Positions 39,081 through 49,188 are shown, numbered from the stretch's first letter. The stretch is DNA of 64,000 bases from Bacteroides caecimuris (GCF_001688725.2 NZ_CP015401.2:1984001-2048000); one strand, 5' to 3'. Notes: generated from the letters alone by a model not told the origin. Made by a program: numbers and translations.

Positions 39081-39154
39081 GGTCGCGTAGCTCAACTGAA
39101 TAGAGTAGCTGACTACGGATCAGCCGGTTACAGGTTTGAATCCTGTCGCGATCA
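39081..39154 (+). tRNA. tRNA-Arg (ACG), copy 3
   Basis: Identical to copy 1, including the U-A pair at 3:70. 21 nt after copy 2. Followed by a terminator and an insertion sequence. Confidence 0.96.
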
Positions 39155-39157
39155 CTT

Positions 39158-39184
39158 AATCCTCTGCATTTTATGTGGAGGATT
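39158..39184 (+). terminator. Terminator of the tRNA-Arg cluster
   Basis: AATCCTC and GAGGATT with a 13-nt loop, then TTATTTTT, directly after tRNA copy 3. Confidence 0.85.
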
Positions 39185-39270
39185 TTATTTTTCTCCCCAT
39201 TTCATCGAAGAAATCGGTCTTTTTCGGGCTCAGTTGTAATTCTTGGGGGATTAATATTTGTAACTTCCAT

Positions 39271-40254
39271 TTATGCATATACCTTTGCTAGCCTAAAAAG
39301 GAAGAATCTCATATCCACGACTCCTCTAAATGATGCCCTAAATGCTTTGATTTTAGCATTGAATGCTTCTGCAGCTGCATTTGTACTCCTGTTCACAAAG
39401 AAGTTTAAAATCCTTTCGTAATGGTTCTCAATAGAGTTTGCTACTGTTGTGAATGTATCGTATCCATATTCTTCAATCTTATTATACCATAGTGCCAGCT
39501 TTGCTCTTGCTACATCCTTGTCATAGTTTGTGGAAAATATCTTTCCCAACTCCAATGAGTAGTAATATACGTGCTTAATATCTTCAAACTGCTTGAAAAG
39601 TAATTCTGCCCTGATTTTCTGACTCTTGGTCCATTTATCAGGTGATTTAAATAATAAATATCTGCTTCTGGCCAATAATTGCCTGAGTGTATCTCCGTTT
39701 TCGAGTTCTTCCGCTTTATATACTTCCCCCTTCTCTTTTGCCGCTTTCATGGCTTTATTCTCCTCTTTTATCACTTGCCATCTATATGTAATGCGCAACT
39801 CTTGTACAGCTTCATATACAAGTTTTTGTACATGAAACCTATCAATCACCTGCATGGCACGTGGAAAGCACGTTTTCGCAATCTTTTGCATGCTCCCTGC
39901 CATATCCAGTGTGATTTCTTTGACTTGATTCCGCAGCTCCTGTGGCATCTTTGTAAGTACCGCAATGATATCATCGGTTTTAGTGCCCTGAATTACAGCT
40001 ATAATAGAACCTTTCCTGCCTCGCTTATCTCTATTTATTAAGATGGTATAAAGATCTCCCTTGCTTAAAGCCGTCTCGTCAATACATAGGTGATAACCCA
40101 TATTCTTTGGATAAAGGATATACTCTTGGGCATGTGCTCTCTGATCCCAATTCTGGAAGTCACTCAGGTGGTCCTTATATTGGCTTTGAAGCTGTTTGCC
40201 ATCCATGCAGTAATGCTCGGCTACACTTTGGCAGCTAACAGCGTGATTATCCAA
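39271..40254 (-). CDS. ISAon1-family transposase, catalytic part
   Basis: 327 residues with an ISL3-type DDE domain: HLCIDETALSKG (first Asp), VKEITLDMAGSMQKI (second Asp), VIDRFHVQKLV, and a late Glu in AAAEAFNAKIKAFRASFRG. It starts 8 bp inside the end of the upstream 123-residue ORF, so it is made either by re-initiation or by frameshift. The family name is from recall of similar paired ORFs in Bacteroides. Confidence 0.85.
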   Translation of the reverse strand: MDNHAVSCQSVAEHYCMDGKQLQSQYKDHLSDFQNWDQRAHAQEYILYPKNMGYHLCIDETALSKGDLYTILINRDKRGRKGSIIAVIQGTKTDDIIAVLTKMPQELRNQVKEITLDMAGSMQKIAKTCFPRAMQVIDRFHVQKLVYEAVQELRITYRWQVIKEENKAMKAAKEKGEVYKAEELENGDTLRQLLARSRYLLFKSPDKWTKSQKIRAELLFKQFEDIKHVYYYSLELGKIFSTNYDKDVARAKLALWYNKIEEYGYDTFTTVANSIENHYERILNFFVNRSTNAAAEAFNAKIKAFRASFRGVVDMRFFLFRLAKVYA

Positions 40255-40618
40255 GTAATTCTTTTAAAAAAGCACCGAACTCAGCGGTTATGCGAGTACC
40301 GGTGGCTACCAAACTCCAGTCACGACTATACGTCTGCCCGGTGGATGGATCTTCCCAGCGACGACGCTTGATACGTAAATAAACGGCTTTACCACGGATA
40401 GGGAAGTCCTGAACTTCAATCTCAGGGAGGAAACCTTTTGAGTGAAGATGGAGATCAGAGTACTCGGAAGGAATAGTCGCTTTCTCCTCTAAATAAAGAA
40501 TAAAGCAAGTATCCTGAGATACATGATTGACTAGGGTGAAGTAATCAAGGATTCCTGAAGGCAAGAACAAGCTTAAAGAAGCAACAGGATCAATCGTTTG
40601 GGAAGAGGATGTTTTCAT
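40247..40618 (-). CDS. ISAon1-family transposase, N-terminal region protein
   Basis: 123 residues; N-terminal part of the split transposase. It contains YFTLVNHVSQDTCFILYLEE and a basic YLRIKRRRWEDP stretch likely to bind the IS ends. It overlaps the catalytic ORF in a different frame. Complete. Confidence 0.82.
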   Translation of the reverse strand: MKTSSSQTIDPVASLSLFLPSGILDYFTLVNHVSQDTCFILYLEEKATIPSEYSDLHLHSKGFLPEIEVQDFPIRGKAVYLRIKRRRWEDPSTGQTYSRDWSLVATGTRITAEFGAFLKELLG

Positions 40619-40671
40619 GATGCAAAAATAAGAATTTTAACGCAATCCCCCAAATTTTCAGACTGAGCCCC

Positions 40672-40833
40672 GAAAACCCTGTGGGTGATTAATCGTAAAC
40701 GATGAGTTATAATACTGGTACCCAATCAAGCGGTTGTCTGACATACTTAATTTAATAATGCCTTAAAAGAATCTGTATTCTTACATTGCAATATTGGAAT
40801 TTTTTCAAAATATTATGCCCACAGGGTTTTCGG
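40672..40833. repeat. 16-bp inverted repeat around a 130-bp segment beside the ISAon1-like IS
   Basis: CCGAAAACCCTGTGGG (40672-40687, overlapping the IS right end) and CCCACAGGGTTTTCGG (40818-40833) are exact inverted copies. The second is followed by ACTGATCC, reminiscent of the IS end ACTGAGCC. This looks like a solitary end of a related element; the 130 bp between hold no ORF. Confidence 0.7.
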
Positions 40834-40910
40834 ACTGATCCGATAAAAGTATCTTGCACACCGTCTGCTGTGATTACTTAGTTGTTCCTTCCTGTTGACG
40901 GTAATTCCCA

Positions 40911-41011
40911 TTTGTTTCAAGCACTTGAAACAAAGTGTTCATAGGCTTGAAACAAGGTGTTTACTTACTTGGAACAAAGTGTTTCATTACTTTGAACAAG
41001 TAATTTGATGC
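40911..41011. repeat. 22-bp-period CTTGAAACAA repeat array (array A)
   Basis: Units beginning CTTGAAACAAAGTGTT, CTTGAAACAAGGTGTT, CTTGGAACAAAGTGTT and CTTTGAACAAG start at 40924, 40946, 40968 and 40990, exactly 22 bp apart. The first unit is also the right arm of a perfect palindrome TTTGTTTCAAG-CA-CTTGAAACAAA (40911-40934). It ends about 65 bp before IS1182 copy 1. Confidence 0.85.
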
Positions 41012-41074
41012 CTTGATTCTATAAATGGCTGCATAGTTTTCGGGAATTATCAGGAACTTTTTGAAAAAGACAAA

Positions 41075-42912
41075 GGAGGTGTGTCGTAATGCACGATACA
41101 CCTTCTTTTTTATTCATTACTATACAACTCGGTTCATTTTCTTTAAGCTGCGATATTTTGAGGATTTCTTTGATTTATGTGTTCGCAACATCTAAATATA
41201 GCTACTGTAAACTCATAAAACCGTCTAATCAGCCAATCCATACCTTCTTTAGCCATTTTTGCACACATCTTTTTTATATTGAAGGCAACGGCAAAGAAGG
41301 CAAAGTCCATGAAGACCTTATCCTTTCCAAAATGGCGGAAACGTTTGTAATTCATATTGTTTTTCATTTGTCCGAACACGGCTTCCGGTTCTATGCATCT
41401 TTGTCCTCTGTGTTTCAGTCCTTCCTTGGAACATAGCAACTCTTTAGCTTTCTGCCTGTATTTTCTGAGCCTGTGATTCAGTTCTATCGTCCTGTTTCCT
41501 TTTGCTTTAAAACATCGGCATCTTAGCGGACAGCCTTCACATCTGACGGCTCTGTATCTGGCATTCTCGCTGACATATCCGGATGCGGTTTTCACATGTC
41601 CGGTCCCTATTCTTTGCATCTTCTGTCCCATGGGGCAAATGCAAAAGTCATGTTCTTCATTGTAGTAGAAGTTTTCCGCCTTGAACGGGTCCGGTTTGAA
41701 CCTCGACCGCTGTTCCATGTGGAAGTAGTTGTACTTGACGTAGGCTTCCATACCGTTTTCTGACATGAAGCGGTAATTCTCCTCAGAACCGTAGCCGGAA
41801 TCGGCCACCACCGTATGGGCCAACCTGTCATATCTGCCTGAGAAGGATTGCAGGAAAGGTATCATGGTCAGTGTATCCGTAGGGTTCGGGAAGAGTGCAA
41901 AATCGGTAATGAACTGGTTCTCGGTGCCGATCTGGAGGTTGTAACCGGGCTTTGTCTGGCCGTTACGCATGGCATCCTCCTTCATTCTCATGAAAGTAGC
42001 GTCCTTGTCCGTTTTGGAATAGGAGTTCCTGTCCTGCAGCGTGTCCAGATGGTTGGCGTATTCCTGCAGCTTGTCCCTGTGCTCCTCCAGTTCCTTCAGC
42101 TGTTTGCGTTTCTTTTTCAACGCAGTCTTTTCCTCTTTCGTGGAGGGTTCAGGAACCTGTTCAAGGGCTTGACGCAATTCTCCCGCCATTTCAGTCAGCA
42201 TGGCCGGAGTGAATTCTATTTCCTCATTGCTTTCCGATGAGTTCTCCTGGGCGATGACATCGTCTGTCTGTTCCAACAGGACATGTATCTTCTTCATCAG
42301 ACGTTCACGGTTCCGCTCAACCGTTTTTCGCCAGACGAAAGTATACTTGTTGGCTTTGGACTCAATCTTGGTCCCGTCAATATATTCCACATTCAGGCTG
42401 ATGAAGCCTTTGGAAGAGAGAAGGAGTACGGTTTGGGTAAATACTTCGTTGATTTCCTTCTTCACCCGGTTGCGGAAACGGTTGATGGTAATGAAATCCG
42501 GTTTCTCATATCCGGCAAGCCAGATATAATGGATGTCACGGTGAAGGAGCTTCTCAATTTTCCGGCAGGAATAGACGTTGTTCATATAGGCATATAGAAT
42601 GACCTTGAGCATCATCCTGGGATGGTAAGGGCTGCGGCCGCATTCCTTATACAACTTCCTGAAACTTTCAAGATTCAGGCTATCAACCAGAGCGTTAACC
42701 ATGCGCACCGGATCATTCTCTGCAATATCCTCGTCAATTCTTTGAGGAAAAAGAACTGTTTGGTTGGGATTGTAAGGACGAAAATGTATCTTTGTCATAG
42801 TATAAATTGTATGCTTAAAGATACAAATTCTTTAGGTAATAACAAAGCCCCAGCTTGTGAAAGTAGGGGCTTTGTGCATAAAAAAAGAAGGTGCGCATTT
42901 TGACACACCTTC
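41075..42912 (-). mobile_element. IS1182-family insertion sequence, copy 1
   Basis: 1838 bp, bounded by GGAGGTGTGTC (41075) and GACACACCTTC (ending 42912), an 11-bp inverted repeat with one mismatch. It carries one transposase on the minus strand. The second copy at 55491-57328 has the same length and about five base differences that I noticed. No target duplication is obvious. Confidence 0.92.
41143..42798 (-). CDS. IS1182-family transposase, copy 1
   Basis: 551-residue DDE transposase of the IS1182/IS5-like group: N-terminal DUF772 domain (about 45-120; PYHPRMMLKVILYAYMNN), YIDGTKIESKANKYTFVWRK with the first Asp, a coiled-coil insertion (about 195-260), VVADSGYGSEENY with the second Asp, a Cys-rich stretch (CEGCPLRCRCFKAKG) and the C-terminal EAVFGQMKNNMNYKRFRHFG Glu. 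Intact. Confidence 0.94.
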   Translation of the reverse strand: MTKIHFRPYNPNQTVLFPQRIDEDIAENDPVRMVNALVDSLNLESFRKLYKECGRSPYHPRMMLKVILYAYMNNVYSCRKIEKLLHRDIHYIWLAGYEKPDFITINRFRNRVKKEINEVFTQTVLLLSSKGFISLNVEYIDGTKIESKANKYTFVWRKTVERNRERLMKKIHVLLEQTDDVIAQENSSESNEEIEFTPAMLTEMAGELRQALEQVPEPSTKEEKTALKKKRKQLKELEEHRDKLQEYANHLDTLQDRNSYSKTDKDATFMRMKEDAMRNGQTKPGYNLQIGTENQFITDFALFPNPTDTLTMIPFLQSFSGRYDRLAHTVVADSGYGSEENYRFMSENGMEAYVKYNYFHMEQRSRFKPDPFKAENFYYNEEHDFCICPMGQKMQRIGTGHVKTASGYVSENARYRAVRCEGCPLRCRCFKAKGNRTIELNHRLRKYRQKAKELLCSKEGLKHRGQRCIEPEAVFGQMKNNMNYKRFRHFGKDKVFMDFAFFAVAFNIKKMCAKMAKEGMDWLIRRFYEFTVAIFRCCEHINQRNPQNIAA

Positions 42913-42967
42913 ATTTATTTTAAACACTTCGATGTTTATTATAAACTAGTCAAGAATCCATCTTTTT

Positions 42968-43861
42968 TCAGCATTTAATATTTAATTCATTCAGAACCTT
43001 GCGTATTGCCTCAAATGTAGTAATACGAGTAGGAACCAGCGGCAAACGAAGTTTATTTTCAATCATTCCCATCGCATTTAACATTGATTTTACACCTGCC
43101 GGATTTCCATCAACAAATAACAGGTTAAATAATTCTGTAAATCGATGGTGAATAGTCAATGCATTGGCAAAGTCTCCTTGAAGCGCCAAACGTGTCATGC
43201 GACTAAATTCACGAGGAAAAGCATTACCAATTACCGAAATCACGCCAACAGCTCCCAATGTTATGAGAGGAAAGGTAATGCCATCATCTCCAGAGATTAC
43301 ATTAAAGTTTTCCGGTTTATTTTTAATAATATCATCCATTTGCGTGATATTGCCGGATGCTTCTTTAATAGCAATTACGTTATTGAAATCACGGGCAATC
43401 CGCAACGTAGTTTCAGCAGTCATATTTACTCCCGTACGCCCTGGGACATTATACAATACAATGGGGAGCTCCGTAGCTTCCGCAATCGCTTTATAATGCT
43501 GATAAATACCTTCTTGAGAAGGTTTATTATAATATGGCACCACAGACAGTATAGCATCAACCCCTGTAAAATCATCGTTTTTCAATGTTTCTACAATAGC
43601 ACGAGTATTATTACCACCTACACCCAACAGAATAGGAATTCTTCCGTTAACGCGGTCAATTACCATCTTTTTTATAGTTTTCTTTTCTTCCTCGGTCAGA
43701 GTCGGTGTTTCAGCTGTAGTTCCCAGCACACACAAGAAATCCGCATTATTCTGCAATAGATAGTCCACCATACGCATCAACGCGTCATAGTCAACGCTCT
43801 CATCCTCTTTGAAAGGAGTAATCAGTGCTACCCCCATTCCTTTCAATTTAGTCTGTATCAT
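42968..43861 (-). CDS. dapA: 4-hydroxy-tetrahydrodipicolinate synthase
   Basis: Condenses pyruvate with aspartate semialdehyde in lysine and diaminopimelate synthesis. 297 residues, a TIM barrel with GVALITPF near the N-terminus, GTTAETPTL, LYNVPGRTGVN with the catalytic Tyr, and IAIKEASGN with the Schiff-base Lys (about 166). Usual family length. Probably monocistronic with its own -7 element. Confidence 0.97.
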   Translation of the reverse strand: MIQTKLKGMGVALITPFKEDESVDYDALMRMVDYLLQNNADFLCVLGTTAETPTLTEEEKKTIKKMVIDRVNGRIPILLGVGGNNTRAIVETLKNDDFTGVDAILSVVPYYNKPSQEGIYQHYKAIAEATELPIVLYNVPGRTGVNMTAETTLRIARDFNNVIAIKEASGNITQMDDIIKNKPENFNVISGDDGITFPLITLGAVGVISVIGNAFPREFSRMTRLALQGDFANALTIHHRFTELFNLLFVDGNPAGVKSMLNAMGMIENKLRLPLVPTRITTFEAIRKVLNELNIKC

Positions 43862-43895
43862 GAGTTTTAATTATAATCTCTAATTTATTTAGCCG

Positions 43896-43903
43896 CAAAA
43901 GTA
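43896..43903 (-). promoter_or_regulatory. Bacteroides -7 element for dapA
   Basis: Minus-strand TACTTTTG, 35 bp upstream of the dapA start; the -33 region is weak. Confidence 0.55.
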
Positions 43904-43920
43904 CGAATATTTTTCTTATC

Positions 43921-45921
43921 TTACGATATAAGTTTCAGAAATTCGTCTTCGCTTAATATGGTTATTCCAAGTTTTTTTGCTTTTTCGAGCTTTGCAGGTC
44001 CCATATTATCTCCAGCCAGGATAAAACTCGTTTTTGCGGAAATGCTTCCAACATTTTTCCCTCCGTTTTTCTCGATAAGTTCCTTATATTCGTCACGTGA
44101 GTGATGGATAAACACACCGCTAATAACAATTGACTGTCCTGCCAACTTATCAGTGTATCCACTCAAATCTTCCTCTGTTCGATAAAGTTGTAGACCAGCT
44201 TCCTTTAGCCTGTTAACCAACTCACGATTAGATTCGTTAGCAAAATAAGCAAGTATACTTTGAGCAATTTTCTCTCCGATTTCATCGATACTTACCAATC
44301 TTTCAAGATCTGCCTGCTGTAAATCATCGATATTCTCAAATGACTTCGCTATCTTTTTGGCCACAGTCTCGCCAACAAAGCGGATTCCTAAAGCAAAGAT
44401 TACACGCTCGAAAGGAACTGTTTTACTTTGCGCAATTCCCCTTACGATATTCTCTGCCGATTTTTCACCCATACGATCCAAACCTTTGATATCACCAGCT
44501 GTAAGTTTATACAAGTCGGCCGTATTTTCAATTAATCCCAAACGATAGAACATATCCACCGTTTCCGGCCCTAATCCATCAATATTCATAGCCTTTCGAC
44601 TAATAAAATGCTCTATTTTGCCTTTGATTTGAGGAGGACAAGCTGTTTCATTCGGACAATAATGAGCAGCTTCTCCTTCATATCTGACTAATTTACTGCC
44701 ACATTCGGGACAATTAACGATGAACCGAACCTTCTCACCAAGCATAAAACTACGCGCATCTTTATCTACTCCTGTAATCTTAGGAATAATTTCACCGCCT
44801 TTTTCCACATAAACCATGTCTCCAATGTGTAAATCAAGCCCCTCAATAATATCCGCATTATGCAAGGACGCACGTTTTACAACCGTTCCTGAAAGTTGCA
44901 CAGAATCCAGATTGGCTACCGGTGTGACAGCTCCGGTCCTTCCCACCTGATAAGTCACCTTATTCAAACGGGTCAACGCACGTTCTGCCTGGAATTTATA
45001 AGCAATAGCCCATCGAGGAGATTTAGCCGTAAAGCCCAAATTCTTCTGTTGCCTCAAACTGTTCACCTTTAAAACAATCCCATCTGTGGCAACCGGCAGA
45101 TTTTTACGCTCTACATCCCAATAATTGATAAATTCAAAAACCTCCTCTAATGTTTGGCACTTACGTGTCAAATCGGAGATTTTAAAGCCCCATTTTGCCG
45201 CTTCCTGAAGATTTTCATAATGCCCGTCACAAGGCAGGTTATCACCCAGCAAATAATACAAATAAGCATCCAGTTTGCGGGAAGCCACAATAGAAGAATT
45301 CTGCAACTTCAATGTGCCGGAAGCCGCATTTCTCGGATTGGCAAAAAGTGGCTCTTCACGCGCTTCCTTCTCTCGATTCAGTTCTTCAAACACTTCCCAT
45401 GGCATAAGAATTTCTCCACGTATCTCAAAAGAGGCAGGATAATTATCACCATGCAATACAAGCGGAATAGAACGGATCGTTTTCACATTATCCGTCACAT
45501 CATCCCCCTTTTCTCCATCACCACGGGTGACGGCACGAACTAACTTCCCATTTTCATAAGTCAGCGAAATAGAAGTACCGTCATATTTCATTTCACAACA
45601 AATCTCGAAATCCTCATTCAATGCCTTCCGGACACGATCGTAGAAGTCCGTCACTTCCGCTTCCGAATATGTATTTGCCAGTGACAACATAGGATATTTA
45701 TGAGCCACTTGCGTGAAATTCTTGTTTAAATCGCTACCTACACGCATCGTAGGCGAATTTTCATCTTTATATTCCGGATGTGCCTGTTCCAAATCCTGAA
45801 GTTCACGCATCTTGTCGTCAAACTCTTTATCCGAGATTTCAGGAGCATTCAACACATAATAATTATAATTATGCCGGTGAAGTTCGGCACGCAATTCCTC
45901 TATTTTTTCCTTTATATCCAT
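43921..45921 (-). CDS. ligA: NAD-dependent DNA ligase
   Basis: Seals nicks during replication and repair using NAD+. 666 residues in the standard order: Ia domain ([15 protein letters not shown]), adenylation motif EMKYDGTS with the nucleotidyl Lys, OB fold, a four-Cys zinc finger (CPECGSK ... CPNETACP), HhH region, and a C-terminal BRCT domain (from about 590). Its NMN product is the substrate of CinA, also in this window. Confidence 0.97.
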   Translation of the reverse strand: MDIKEKIEELRAELHRHNYNYYVLNAPEISDKEFDDKMRELQDLEQAHPEYKDENSPTMRVGSDLNKNFTQVAHKYPMLSLANTYSEAEVTDFYDRVRKALNEDFEICCEMKYDGTSISLTYENGKLVRAVTRGDGEKGDDVTDNVKTIRSIPLVLHGDNYPASFEIRGEILMPWEVFEELNREKEAREEPLFANPRNAASGTLKLQNSSIVASRKLDAYLYYLLGDNLPCDGHYENLQEAAKWGFKISDLTRKCQTLEEVFEFINYWDVERKNLPVATDGIVLKVNSLRQQKNLGFTAKSPRWAIAYKFQAERALTRLNKVTYQVGRTGAVTPVANLDSVQLSGTVVKRASLHNADIIEGLDLHIGDMVYVEKGGEIIPKITGVDKDARSFMLGEKVRFIVNCPECGSKLVRYEGEAAHYCPNETACPPQIKGKIEHFISRKAMNIDGLGPETVDMFYRLGLIENTADLYKLTAGDIKGLDRMGEKSAENIVRGIAQSKTVPFERVIFALGIRFVGETVAKKIAKSFENIDDLQQADLERLVSIDEIGEKIAQSILAYFANESNRELVNRLKEAGLQLYRTEEDLSGYTDKLAGQSIVISGVFIHHSRDEYKELIEKNGGKNVGSISAKTSFILAGDNMGPAKLEKAKKLGITILSEDEFLKLIS

Positions 45922-45971
45922 ATTTCTTCGATTGTTTAAGGCAAAAATACATGTTTATCTTTGAATATTTG

Positions 45972-45979
45972 TACTTTTG
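45972..45979 (+). promoter_or_regulatory. Bacteroides -7 element for trmD
   Basis: TACTTTTG, 18 bp before the trmD ATG; no good TTG at 20 bp. Confidence 0.5.
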
Positions 45980-45996
45980 CGAAAAATTAAAAGATT

Positions 45997-46674
45997 ATGC
46001 GTATTGATATTATAACAGTTTTACCCGAAATGATTGAAGGTTTCTTCAATTGTTCTATCATGAAACGAGCTCAAGACAAAGGACTTGCAGAAATACATAT
46101 TCACAATCTGCGTGATTATACCGAAGATAAATATCGCCGTGTCGATGATTATCCCTTTGGAGGGTTTGCCGGAATGGTTATGAAAATAGAACCCATTGAG
46201 CGTTGCATCAATGCTCTGAAAGCAGAACGCGACTACGATGAAGTTATTTTCACGACCCCCGACGGAGAACAGTTCAACCAGCCGATGGCCAACAGCCTCT
46301 CGTTGGCACAGAATCTCATTATTCTTTGCGGGCATTTCAAAGGTATCGATTATCGCATCCGCGAACACCTGATTACTAAAGAAATCAGCATTGGAGATTA
46401 CGTATTAACGGGAGGAGAATTGGCAGCAGCGGTGATGGCGGACGCCATCGTACGTATCATCCCCGGAGTCATTTCTGATGAACAGTCCGCACTTTCCGAT
46501 TCTTTCCAGGATAATTTGCTGGCAGCACCTGTATATACACGACCTGCGGATTATAAAGGATGGAAAGTTCCCGATATTCTCCTATCCGGCCATGAAGCAA
46601 AAATCAAAGAATGGGAACTGCAACAATCCCTGGAACGTACCAGAAAACTTCGTCCCGACTTATTGGGAGAATAA
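45997..46674 (+). CDS. trmD: tRNA (guanine-N1)-methyltransferase TrmD
   Basis: Methylates G37 of tRNAs with SAM. 225 residues: SPOUT fold with the trefoil-knot motifs [12 protein letters not shown] and [19 protein letters not shown], and the Asp of the family in PADYKGW. Divergent from ligA by 75 bp; complete. Confidence 0.97.
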   Translation: MRIDIITVLPEMIEGFFNCSIMKRAQDKGLAEIHIHNLRDYTEDKYRRVDDYPFGGFAGMVMKIEPIERCINALKAERDYDEVIFTTPDGEQFNQPMANSLSLAQNLIILCGHFKGIDYRIREHLITKEISIGDYVLTGGELAAAVMADAIVRIIPGVISDEQSALSDSFQDNLLAAPVYTRPADYKGWKVPDILLSGHEAKIKEWELQQSLERTRKLRPDLLGE

Positions 46675-46688
46675 AATAAAGTGTAAAT

Positions 46689-46731
46689 AAAAACGACGGT
46701 GAAGAATATGTAAATCCTCACCGTCGTTTTT
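46689..46731 (+). terminator. Terminator after trmD
   Basis: AAAAACGACGGTGA (46689-46702) and TCACCGTCGTTTTT (46718-46731), a perfect 14-bp stem with T-runs on both strands, so it may also end the leftward pyrD transcript. Confidence 0.93.
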
Positions 46732-46890
46732 ATTTTACCTTCAGTTTATAAAAATCTTGCTGATAGCTAATCGTTAAACACTGACTTATTTTTCATCCGC
46801 TATTTCCAGCCTGCTTATTCTTCCTTTACCCAAAAGACAAATAGCATTTTTCTCGCAGACTTAGCGCGAATGGTTATTGTATGTTTTCAA

Positions 46891-47802
46891 TTACACCTCA
46901 AGCGCACCAATAATTTCCTTTACAGACTTACATCCATGTCTTTCCAAGTAATTATTTATACCATCCTCCACTTTAATAGTGACAGCAGGATCTATGAAAT
47001 TTGCCGTACCAATCTGGATAGCCGTCGCACCTGCAAGCATGAATTCGACAGCATCTCTCCAGTCCATAATACCCCCTAAACCAATGACAGGAATATTTAC
47101 CGCCTTAGCAACTTGCCACACCATACGCAATGCGATAGGTTTTACGGCCGCTCCCGACATTCCTCCTGTTATCGTTGATAAAATAGGGCGTTTACGTTCC
47201 GCATCAATCGCCATACCCAGCAATGTATTGATTAATGACACGCTATCTGCACCACTTTCTTCTGCTGCACGAGCTATTTCGGTGATATCCGTAACGTTTG
47301 GGGAGAGTTTTACGATAAGTGTCTTTTTGTAAGCAGAACGCACTGCTTTCACTACTTCTGATGCCCCTTTTGCTGACACACCAAAAGCCATACCTCCTTG
47401 CTTCACATTGGGGCAAGAGATGTTTAGTTCTATAGCAGGAATTTTGTCAAGTTCATTAATGATTTCAGCCGTTTTCACATAATCCTCGATAGCAGACCCC
47501 GAAACGTTTACAATCATATTCGTTTGAATGTCTTTTATACGGGGATATATATGCTCTACAAAGTAGTGAACACCCTTATTTTGCAGTCCTACAGCGTTTA
47601 ACATCCCAGAAGGAGTCTCTGCCATACGCGGATAAGGATTCCCTTCACGTTTGTGAAGAGTCGTTCCTTTTACAATAATACCACCTATTCGCGTTATATC
47701 AATGAAATCAGAGAACTCTTCACCATATCCAAATGTACCGGATGCCGTCATTACCGGATTCTTCATTTGTAATTCACCAATGTTTACACTCAAATCTGCC
47801 AT
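46891..47802 (-). CDS. pyrD: Dihydroorotate dehydrogenase B, catalytic subunit
   Basis: FMN enzyme converting dihydroorotate to orotate, class 1B, which needs the PyrK partner. 303 residues with [20 protein letters not shown] with the catalytic Cys, LVKLSPNVT and GLGGI phosphate-binding motifs. Overlaps the end of pyrK by 13 bp; the pair is co-translated. Confidence 0.96.
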   Translation of the reverse strand: MADLSVNIGELQMKNPVMTASGTFGYGEEFSDFIDITRIGGIIVKGTTLHKREGNPYPRMAETPSGMLNAVGLQNKGVHYFVEHIYPRIKDIQTNMIVNVSGSAIEDYVKTAEIINELDKIPAIELNISCPNVKQGGMAFGVSAKGASEVVKAVRSAYKKTLIVKLSPNVTDITEIARAAEESGADSVSLINTLLGMAIDAERKRPILSTITGGMSGAAVKPIALRMVWQVAKAVNIPVIGLGGIMDWRDAVEFMLAGATAIQIGTANFIDPAVTIKVEDGINNYLERHGCKSVKEIIGALEV

Positions 47803-48566
47803 AGTAGTTTATTTATATTAAAAACAGGACCTTCTTTACATACACACAAGTGACCTTCTGTCGTATTTTCCACACAGCACAAGCATGCTCCGATACCACA
47901 AGCCATTGTATTTTCCAAAGAAACTTCACATTCTATCTGATTACTTTTGGCATATTTTGCCACAGCCACCATCATTGGTTTAGGACCACAAGTGTAAATC
48001 TGCTCAAATCGTACCTTATTTAATATAGAATGTTGAGTTACGTATCCTTTTTCGCCATGGCTACCATCTTCCGTAGTAGTATACACCTCTCCATATTTGG
48101 CAAACTCTTCCAGTTGCAACAAATCTTTGTCGCTACGGGCACCTAACAAGAACGTAGGTTTGTGGCCTTTTTTAGCCAATTGTTCACCTAAATACAACAT
48201 GGGAGCTGTTCCGACACCTCCACCAACTAATAAAAGCTTATCAGAAGCCTCTTGCGGCATTGTGTATGCATTTCCCAGCGGAAGCACCACATTAATTGTA
48301 TCACCGGAATTAGCCTCTGCCAGACGTCTTGTTCCATCACCAACCAGCTGGATCAGAAACCAAACCTCATTTCGCTGTTTATCTACAAAATTAATAGAAA
48401 TAGGACGACGCAAGAATGTAGTAGGCGAACCGTCCACTCGGATTTCTGCAAACTGCCCAGGTAACATTTCGGGCAGTAATGACTGAGACGTCAATTTTAG
48501 CAATACATAGTTTGCATTCAATCTGATATTCTCGGTCACTGTCAGATCTAAAATAAATTTCTTCAT
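47790..48566 (-). CDS. pyrK: Dihydroorotate dehydrogenase electron transfer subunit PyrK
   Basis: Passes electrons from PyrD to NAD+ through FAD and a [2Fe-2S] cluster. 258 residues from ATG 48566; an in-frame upstream ATG (48605) would lie on the -7 element and is unlikely. FAD-binding [14 protein letters not shown]-binding [13 protein letters not shown], and a C-terminal cluster site [10 protein letters not shown] ... HLCVCKEGP. PyrK is upstream of pyrD in this operon. Confidence 0.94.
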   Translation of the reverse strand: MKKFILDLTVTENIRLNANYVLLKLTSQSLLPEMLPGQFAEIRVDGSPTTFLRRPISINFVDKQRNEVWFLIQLVGDGTRRLAEANSGDTINVVLPLGNAYTMPQEASDKLLLVGGGVGTAPMLYLGEQLAKKGHKPTFLLGARSDKDLLQLEEFAKYGEVYTTTEDGSHGEKGYVTQHSILNKVRFEQIYTCGPKPMMVAVAKYAKSNQIECEVSLENTMACGIGACLCCVENTTEGHLCVCKEGPVFNINKLLWQI

Positions 48567-48602
48567 GTATGGATATAAAAGTATAAATTCGTATTCCGGG
48601 TG

Positions 48603-48610
48603 CAAAGATA
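48603..48610 (-). promoter_or_regulatory. Bacteroides -7 element for pyrK-pyrD
   Basis: Minus-strand TATCTTTG, 37 bp before ATG 48566. This favours the shorter PyrK start. Confidence 0.55.
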
Positions 48611-48642
48611 CAGGAAATTGCTCAAACCACCGATTTTACTCT

Positions 48643-49113
48643 TTATTTTTCAGGTCTAAACGTCTCATAGGTATTATCATCAAAAAATATTCTTATTTCC
48701 GTGATTTTCCTAGCAGGCTTTTCTATATACCTAATCTCTTGTTTTACAATCTCTTTAGGGGCATTTTCCGCGTTTCTTAATGGCATTTCCTTGCGATTTT
48801 CTGAAATAGCCGGCTCTTTGGACGAATTTATGAGATTCTCGTCGAATAAAGAAGGCAGATAATCGCTATTAGAAGAAGAAAAAGATGTCTCTTCTTGAGA
48901 TGCCATCATTTCACCCTTTCCATAAAGCAACCATTCAAGATTTACATAGTCATACTTTTGATGGAGCTTCATTACAACTTCTAAACTGGGTTTATTCCGA
49001 TCATTTAAAATATGAGAGAGAGTAGATTGTTGTACTCCGATTGTTTCAGCAAAAACTCTAGGAGGAACTTTTTCTCTCTCCATTATTATTCTGATTCTGT
49101 CTTTTATTTCCAT
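48643..49113 (-). CDS. XRE-family helix-turn-helix regulator
   Basis: 156 residues with an N-terminal XRE-type HTH (about 5-65: VPPRVFAETIGVQQSTLSHILNDR, recognition helix about 28-38) of the kind often found in Bacteroidetes, followed by a Ser/Glu-rich linker and a C-terminal KITEIRIFFDDNTYETFRP stretch. Targets unknown. Its promoter faces an ORF-free 1.2-kb region. Confidence 0.88.
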   Translation of the reverse strand: MEIKDRIRIIMEREKVPPRVFAETIGVQQSTLSHILNDRNKPSLEVVMKLHQKYDYVNLEWLLYGKGEMMASQEETSFSSSNSDYLPSLFDENLINSSKEPAISENRKEMPLRNAENAPKEIVKQEIRYIEKPARKITEIRIFFDDNTYETFRPEK

Positions 49114-49188
49114 ACTACCTTCTTTTTAGTACAATTGTATGTATTATGCACCTGATTCACAAAAATACGTATTACATCATTGATAATA

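Larger units (their letters stand above)
39216..40679 (-). mobile_element. ISAon1-like insertion sequence (ISL3-type transposase)
   Basis: About 1464 bp on the minus strand. The ends are imperfect inverted repeats: left GGTCTTTTTCGGGCTCAGT (from 39216) and right ACTGAGCCCCGAAAACCC (ending 40679), each followed inward by a TTGGGGGATT block. It carries a 123-residue N-terminal ORF and a 327-residue transposase ORF overlapping by 8 bp. No clear target duplication was seen. It lies right after the tRNA terminator. Confidence 0.8.

Noticed and set aside
40911..41011. Possible CRISPR array (regular repeats)
   Set aside because: The period is only 22 bp, with no room for spacers; units are palindromic and imperfect and there are no cas genes. 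The same applies to 1177-1265 and 55316-55447.
41089..42903. Plus-strand ORFs of 82-130 codons over IS1182 copy 1 (repeated at copy 2)
   Set aside because: They are antisense shadows of the transposase and recur in both copies only because the IS is duplicated.
46740..46890. Possible gene in the gap between trmD and pyrD
   Set aside because: The short plus-strand ORF there overlaps the pyrD end, and nothing in the 150-bp gap has coding character.
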